Origin: Alphaproteobacteria bacterium UBA1254
GTDB taxonomy: Bacteria > Pseudomonadota > Alphaproteobacteria > RF32 > CAG-239
NCBI GenBank assembly: GCA_002308495.1
Contig: DBVW01000003.1
Coordinates: 1-17,247 of the forward strand
DNA length: 17,247 nucleotides
Reading direction: 5' to 3'
Below the pieces are notes generated by a model. The model searched no databases. It was not told the origin of the DNA and saw only the letters and a program-made list of their open reading frames with translations. Below are positions 14,615 to 17,247 of the stretch, piece after piece (position 1 is the first letter of the stretch; every line of letters starts with the position of its first letter). The position numbers and the translations under genes were made by a program.

Positions 14615-15724
14615 ATGTTGGGTAAAAAAAGAACGATTAAAGTTAATTTTTGTGATTTTTATGCGGGTTTTGACCGTGAAACATATAGTGTAACAAAAGT
14701 TCTGAGAGAGCATTATGATCTTGAGTTCAGCAAAAATCCGGATTTTTTGTTTTATTCGTGTTTCGGAAACGAATATCAACACTATCAAAACTGTGTCAAA
14801 ATTTTTCTGAACAATGAAAATGTGTTACCGAATTTTAATGAATGTGATTACGGGCAGGGGTTCGATTATTTGGATTTCGGAGAGCGTTATTTTCGTTTTC
14901 CGGGGTGTTATTTAAAAGCCGATGTGGCGGATAGAAGTTGTGTCGATAAAAGTTATTTCGACAGATTATTTTGCAATTTTATTTATTCAAATTTTAATTC
15001 GGGCGAAGGCACGCAAATCAGGCAGGAATTTTGTAAAAAGCTTATGGAATATAAGCATGTTGATTGTCCGGGAAAAGTTTTGAATAATATGAAAGCAAAA
15101 GATTTGTTGTCCCCGAAAGATGGTGATTGGCTGGGGAGCAAGCAGCATTTTATCAAAAAATATAAGTTTACGATTGCTTTTGAAAATTCACGTTCTAACG
15201 GCTATACAACAGAAAAACTTTACGATGCTTTTGAAAGCTTTTCGATCCCGATTTATTGGGGAAATGCGCTTGTTGCACGTGAGTTTAATCCCAAAGCCTT
15301 TATTAACTGCAACGATTATGACAATGATTTTGACGCGGTAATTGAGAGAGTTAAAGAGCTTGATAATGATCCGGAAAAATATCTTTCAATGCTGCGTGAA
15401 AATCCTTTTCAGCCGGATTTCGACTTTAAGCGGGTTGAAAAATATTATCAATGGATTTTAGATATTATTGAGAAGGGAAATAAGCCTTTTAACAAAGATC
15501 CGCGCAATTGGGTCGGTTTGCCCTATCTTATTGAGATTGATACTTTAAAACATGTTTTAAATGAAAGAAAATATAAACGAAAATATTTAAAATATAAAAT
15601 TCTTTCTAAAATTACGTTCGGTCAAAAGCGCGAGAAATATAAAGAAAAGAAATTTAAGATGAAGCACTTATTGAAAGTGATTAAGGCTTTTCATGAAGGA
15701 CGCCGCAGCACAGGCAAAAAATAA
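14615..15724 (+). CDS. GT10 alpha-1,3-fucosyltransferase
   Basis: Predicted to move fucose from GDP-fucose to a GlcNAc or glucose residue of a surface glycan. Of 369 residues, 184-216 hold the alpha-1,3-fucosyltransferase signature: FTIAFENSRSNGYTTEKLYD then SFSIPIYWGN, close to the Helicobacter pylori form. Upstream, ENVLPNFNECDYGQGFDYLDF (68-88) and RYFRFP match the acceptor-side region of GT10. There is no signal anchor. The C-terminus is a basic amphipathic tail, as known for H. pylori enzymes, where it aids membrane binding. H. pylori-type heptad repeats are absent. The gene starts 3 bases after the GT8 stop, with AAGGGG upstream. No GDP-fucose synthesis genes are in the window. Confidence 0.93.
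   Translation: MLGKKRTIKVNFCDFYAGFDRETYSVTKVLREHYDLEFSKNPDFLFYSCFGNEYQHYQNCVKIFLNNENVLPNFNECDYGQGFDYLDFGERYFRFPGCYLKADVADRSCVDKSYFDRLFCNFIYSNFNSGEGTQIRQEFCKKLMEYKHVDCPGKVLNNMKAKDLLSPKDGDWLGSKQHFIKKYKFTIAFENSRSNGYTTEKLYDAFESFSIPIYWGNALVAREFNPKAFINCNDYDNDFDAVIERVKELDNDPEKYLSMLRENPFQPDFDFKRVEKYYQWILDIIEKGNKPFNKDPRNWVGLPYLIEIDTLKHVLNERKYKRKYLKYKILSKITFGQKREKYKEKKFKMKHLLKVIKAFHEGRRSTGKK
15569..15618 (+). repeat. 50-bp exact direct repeat, copy 2 (GT10 tail)
   Basis: Second copy of the 14477-14526 sequence, in the same reading frame and encoding the same KYKRKYLKYKILSKIT. After it the two genes diverge but stay collinear to about 15700. The GT10 protein then adds a short RRSTGKK end. Confidence 0.95.
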
Positions 15725-15739
15725 TTCAGGCAACAAAAG

Positions 15740-16408
15740 CTAATCTTTAGGTGTGTATTGCGTGTTGTAACCGTGGTTTTGGTCGGGGCGCAGATCGTTC
15801 GGATACATCGTGTCGGCATAAATATCTGTCTGCAAGCGTTTGACAAGCTGATAAACATTCATATAATCGCGGATGTCGCAAATGTTTGTGCCACCGAAAG
15901 GATAATAGCGTTTGCCATGGGGCATAATGGTGTCATGCGTGCTTGTTAAAACAACGTCGCCAACTCCGAGCCATTGGTCAAAAATGCCGCGTGAAAGGTT
16001 AACGTGAGACATTTCGGTAAAAGGCTTGCGCTCATAATTTTGGGTGAAGATGCCGTTTGAAATATACACAGCCTGATCTGTGATGGCAAAAGAAGTGTTT
16101 TTATAGCGCAAGAAAGAAAACAGAACACCGAACAAATAGATCCACACCGGCATTAAATGAAGCGCAAAAAAGCCGAGAAACATAAAGCTTGCGGCGGCAG
16201 GAATGTTAGAAGAAGCACTGCTTGATTGGTGGAGAAAAGCGGCAATAAATCCGAAATCAATCGCACCCCAAAGAAAAGCAACAATTAAAAACGGGTTGAA
16301 TATTGCCTCAAAGATAAAGCAGGTTTTATCGGGGCGCCCCTGCCACATAATTTTTTCATTTTTCGAGATAAGGGCGAGCAATTCGGGTTTGGCAATCTGT
16401 TCATACAT
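15740..16408 (-). CDS. Bacterial PH-domain (DUF304-like) membrane protein
   Basis: About 222 residues. The N-terminal part has the WQGRPDK element typical of this group (ENEKI/MWQGRP region). Two hydrophobic hairpin segments (about 31-60 and 72-100) follow. A bacterial PH-like domain (about 105-195) comes next, with SFAITDQAVYISNGI and MSHVNLSRGIFDQWLGVGDVVL. The end is polar. Such proteins are inner-membrane proteins of unknown role. I chose ATG 16408 because GAGG lies 9 bases upstream. ATG 16417 lies directly against that GAGG, and TTG 16423 contains part of it. The gene converges with the fucosyltransferase gene, 15 bases apart, without a hairpin between them. Confidence 0.8.
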   Translation of the reverse strand: MYEQIAKPELLALISKNEKIMWQGRPDKTCFIFEAIFNPFLIVAFLWGAIDFGFIAAFLHQSSSASSNIPAAASFMFLGFFALHLMPVWIYLFGVLFSFLRYKNTSFAITDQAVYISNGIFTQNYERKPFTEMSHVNLSRGIFDQWLGVGDVVLTSTHDTIMPHGKRYYPFGGTNICDIRDYMNVYQLVKRLQTDIYADTMYPNDLRPDQNHGYNTQYTPKD

Positions 16409-16437
16409 TTCTTTCATCCTCAAGGTTTGTATACAGC

Positions 16438-16466
16438 ATAATCTGATATTATGAAATTTTTGTTAA
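16438..16466 (-). promoter_or_regulatory. Possible promoter of the PH-domain gene
   Basis: TTAACA (16466-16461) and GATTAT (16443-16438) are spaced 17 bases, with five and four of six consensus matches. They would start transcription close to the gene. The region is AT-rich, so the match could be chance. Confidence 0.35.
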
Positions 16467-16513
16467 TGAGGGTGATTTGATTAATATTAAATCATTTTCG
16501 CGCTAAAAATACT

Positions 16514-16551
16514 CATAAAAAAAGCATCTGAATTTTTCATTCAGATGCTTT
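16514..16551 (-). terminator. Intrinsic terminator of hsp20
   Basis: A perfect 13-bp stem pairs AAAGCATCTGAAT (16521-16533) with 16539-16551, around loop TTTTC. The minus-strand tail is T-rich (TTTTTTTAT). It lies 15 bases after the hsp20 stop. Confidence 0.9.
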
Positions 16552-16566
16552 GTTTTTGTCATGCGG

Positions 16567-17031
16567 TTATTTAGAGGTGATGGCAATTTTGCGAGCTTTT
16601 GAGGTCAAAAGTTCTTTTTTAGGCATATCAATTGTTAAAACACCTTTATTGAACTTTGCGGCGATTTTCTCTTCTGCAATGTTTTCGGGCAAACGCACCG
16701 AACGTGAAAATGAGCCGTATGAACATTCTTTGAGGTAATAACCTTTGTCTTTTTCCTCATTTTCGGCTTTTTTCTCGCCGGAAATGGTGAGCAAGCCGTC
16801 TTCAACGGACAAGTTGATGTCTTTTTCATCCATACCCGGAAGTTCGGCCTTGATTTCATATTTATCTTTTAATTCCGCAACATCTAAGTTTGGCGAAACA
16901 GTGCTTTTGTATTCATTTCCGTCGAATGGGCTCATAAATGCGTCAAACAGGCGATTTATGTCAGATTGCAAGCCCCAAACATCTGTTGTTTTCGGTTCTT
17001 TTTCATGTTTTCTAAGCATTAAATGTGACAT
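16567..17031 (-). CDS. Small heat-shock protein Hsp20
   Basis: An ATP-independent holdase chaperone that keeps unfolding proteins soluble. At 154 residues it has the normal bacterial length. The alpha-crystallin domain spans about residues 45-138, with NLDVAELKDKYEIKAELPG and the signature GVLTIDMPKKE (130-140). The C-terminal I-x-I anchor for oligomer contacts is present as IAI (149-151). The N-terminal arm has the WGLQSDINRLFDAF pattern of class A proteins. AAAGGAG precedes the ATG by seven bases. A heat-shock-type promoter and a short hairpin lie in the upstream region, and a strong terminator follows, so it is a single-gene unit. A name such as ibpA or hspD cannot be assigned from sequence. 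Confidence 0.96.
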   Translation of the reverse strand: MSHLMLRKHEKEPKTTDVWGLQSDINRLFDAFMSPFDGNEYKSTVSPNLDVAELKDKYEIKAELPGMDEKDINLSVEDGLLTISGEKKAENEEKDKGYYLKECSYGSFSRSVRLPENIAEEKIAAKFNKGVLTIDMPKKELLTSKARKIAITSK

Positions 17032-17058
17032 ATTTTTTCTCCTTTATCTACATTTTTG

Positions 17059-17078
17059 CTTGAGGCACTTTCCTCAAG
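17059..17078 (-). other. Hairpin in the hsp20 5' untranslated region
   Basis: On the minus strand CTTGAGG (17078-17072) and CCTCAAG (17065-17059) form a perfect 7-bp stem with loop AAAGTG. It lies near the predicted mRNA start and about 20 bases before the ribosome binding site. It does not pair with that site, so it is not a standard RNA thermometer. It may stabilise the message end. Confidence 0.6.
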
Positions 17079-17091
17079 TTTCTACTTTAGG

Positions 17092-17120
17092 ATATGGGAG
17101 CATTTTTTTATGCGCGCAAG
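17092..17120 (-). promoter_or_regulatory. Predicted RpoH (sigma-32) promoter of hsp20
   Basis: CTTG (17120-17117) and TCCCATAT (17099-17092) are separated by 17 bases. This agrees with the sigma-32 pattern CTTGAA-N13-15-CCCCATnT in both sequence and spacing. The A residues after CTTG are replaced by CG. The position, about 60 bases before the ATG, and the gene identity support it. Confidence 0.72.
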
Positions 17121-17247
17121 GTTTTTTTAAAAAAATTTTTAAAATCATTGTTTTTTTTAAATTGAAACACTAAATATGGTGCATTTTATCGGAAAAAGGT
17201 TATTCTTTATATATCTTGCGTTTGCTGAAATCTTTTGGTTTGATGAC

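Noticed and set aside
16471..16498. Near-palindromic AT-rich TGATTAATATTAAATCA region before the PH-domain gene
   Set aside because: The symmetry is imperfect and the sequence is almost all A and T, so chance is likely. No regulator family site is recognised.
16745..17173. Plus-strand 142-codon frame opposite hsp20
   Set aside because: It covers the antisense of the alpha-crystallin domain and its promoter. The serine- and phenylalanine-rich product is typical of an antisense shadow.
17175..17247. Open plus-strand frame beginning ATG GTG CAT and running to the window edge (24 codons)
   Set aside because: It has no ribosome binding site and no clear promoter, and 24 codons are too few to judge. 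It could be the start of a hydrophobic protein outside the window.
1..17247. Search for CRISPR arrays, tRNA or rRNA genes, insertion sequences and attachment sites
   Set aside because: I saw no regularly spaced repeats, no tRNA or rRNA-like sequence, and no transposase or integrase coding sequence. The only notable repeat is the 50-bp pair in the glycosyltransferase tails.

Overview
The window is a low-GC bacterial chromosome segment packed with short-spaced operons. It most resembles an AT-rich alphaproteobacterium of the uncultured, host-associated kind. This placement rests on three things: an alphaproteobacterial-looking NAD synthetase, CTTGACA-type -35 boxes, and an RpoH-type promoter (CTTG-N17-TCCCATAT) in front of hsp20. 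It is an inference from gene flavour, not a phylogeny.

Layout. Bases 1-122 hold the 3' end of an unidentified plus-strand gene. Next is a plus-strand run: alanine racemase (alr), a biotin-protein-ligase-N-like amidotransferase-fold protein, the membrane protease HtpX, and a membrane-anchored protein of unknown function. A hairpin terminator at 3741-3770 works in both directions. On the minus strand (7179 down to 3773) lies a compact four-gene NAD salvage operon: nadM-type adenylyltransferase, nicotinamidase, nicotinate phosphoribosyltransferase and NAD synthetase. Together they can take nicotinamide to NAD. Divergent from it is an orphan PEP-synthase-like ATP-grasp protein. The 172-base gap between them holds two promoters with overlapping -35 boxes, a probable leaderless start for the ATP-grasp gene, and an approximately 108-nt nadM leader that folds like a small riboswitch.

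Bases 8764-9713 (minus) encode an HD-domain hydrolase and a small cysteine-rich lipoprotein. Bases 9841-11364 (minus) encode a sucrose-phosphate-synthase-like glycosyltransferase with its own terminator. Bases 11539-15724 (plus) form a three-gene surface-glycan cassette: a GT2 transferase, a DUF4422-GT8 fusion, and a GT10 alpha-1,3-fucosyltransferase. The last two end in almost the same basic tail and share an exact 50-bp repeat, although their catalytic domains are unrelated. The window closes with a bacterial-PH-domain membrane protein and an hsp20 small heat-shock gene, both minus strand.

The most interesting candidates are the nadM leader RNA, the self-contained NAD operon with an amidase-less glutamine-type synthetase, and the C-terminal tail module shared between two glycosyltransferase families.
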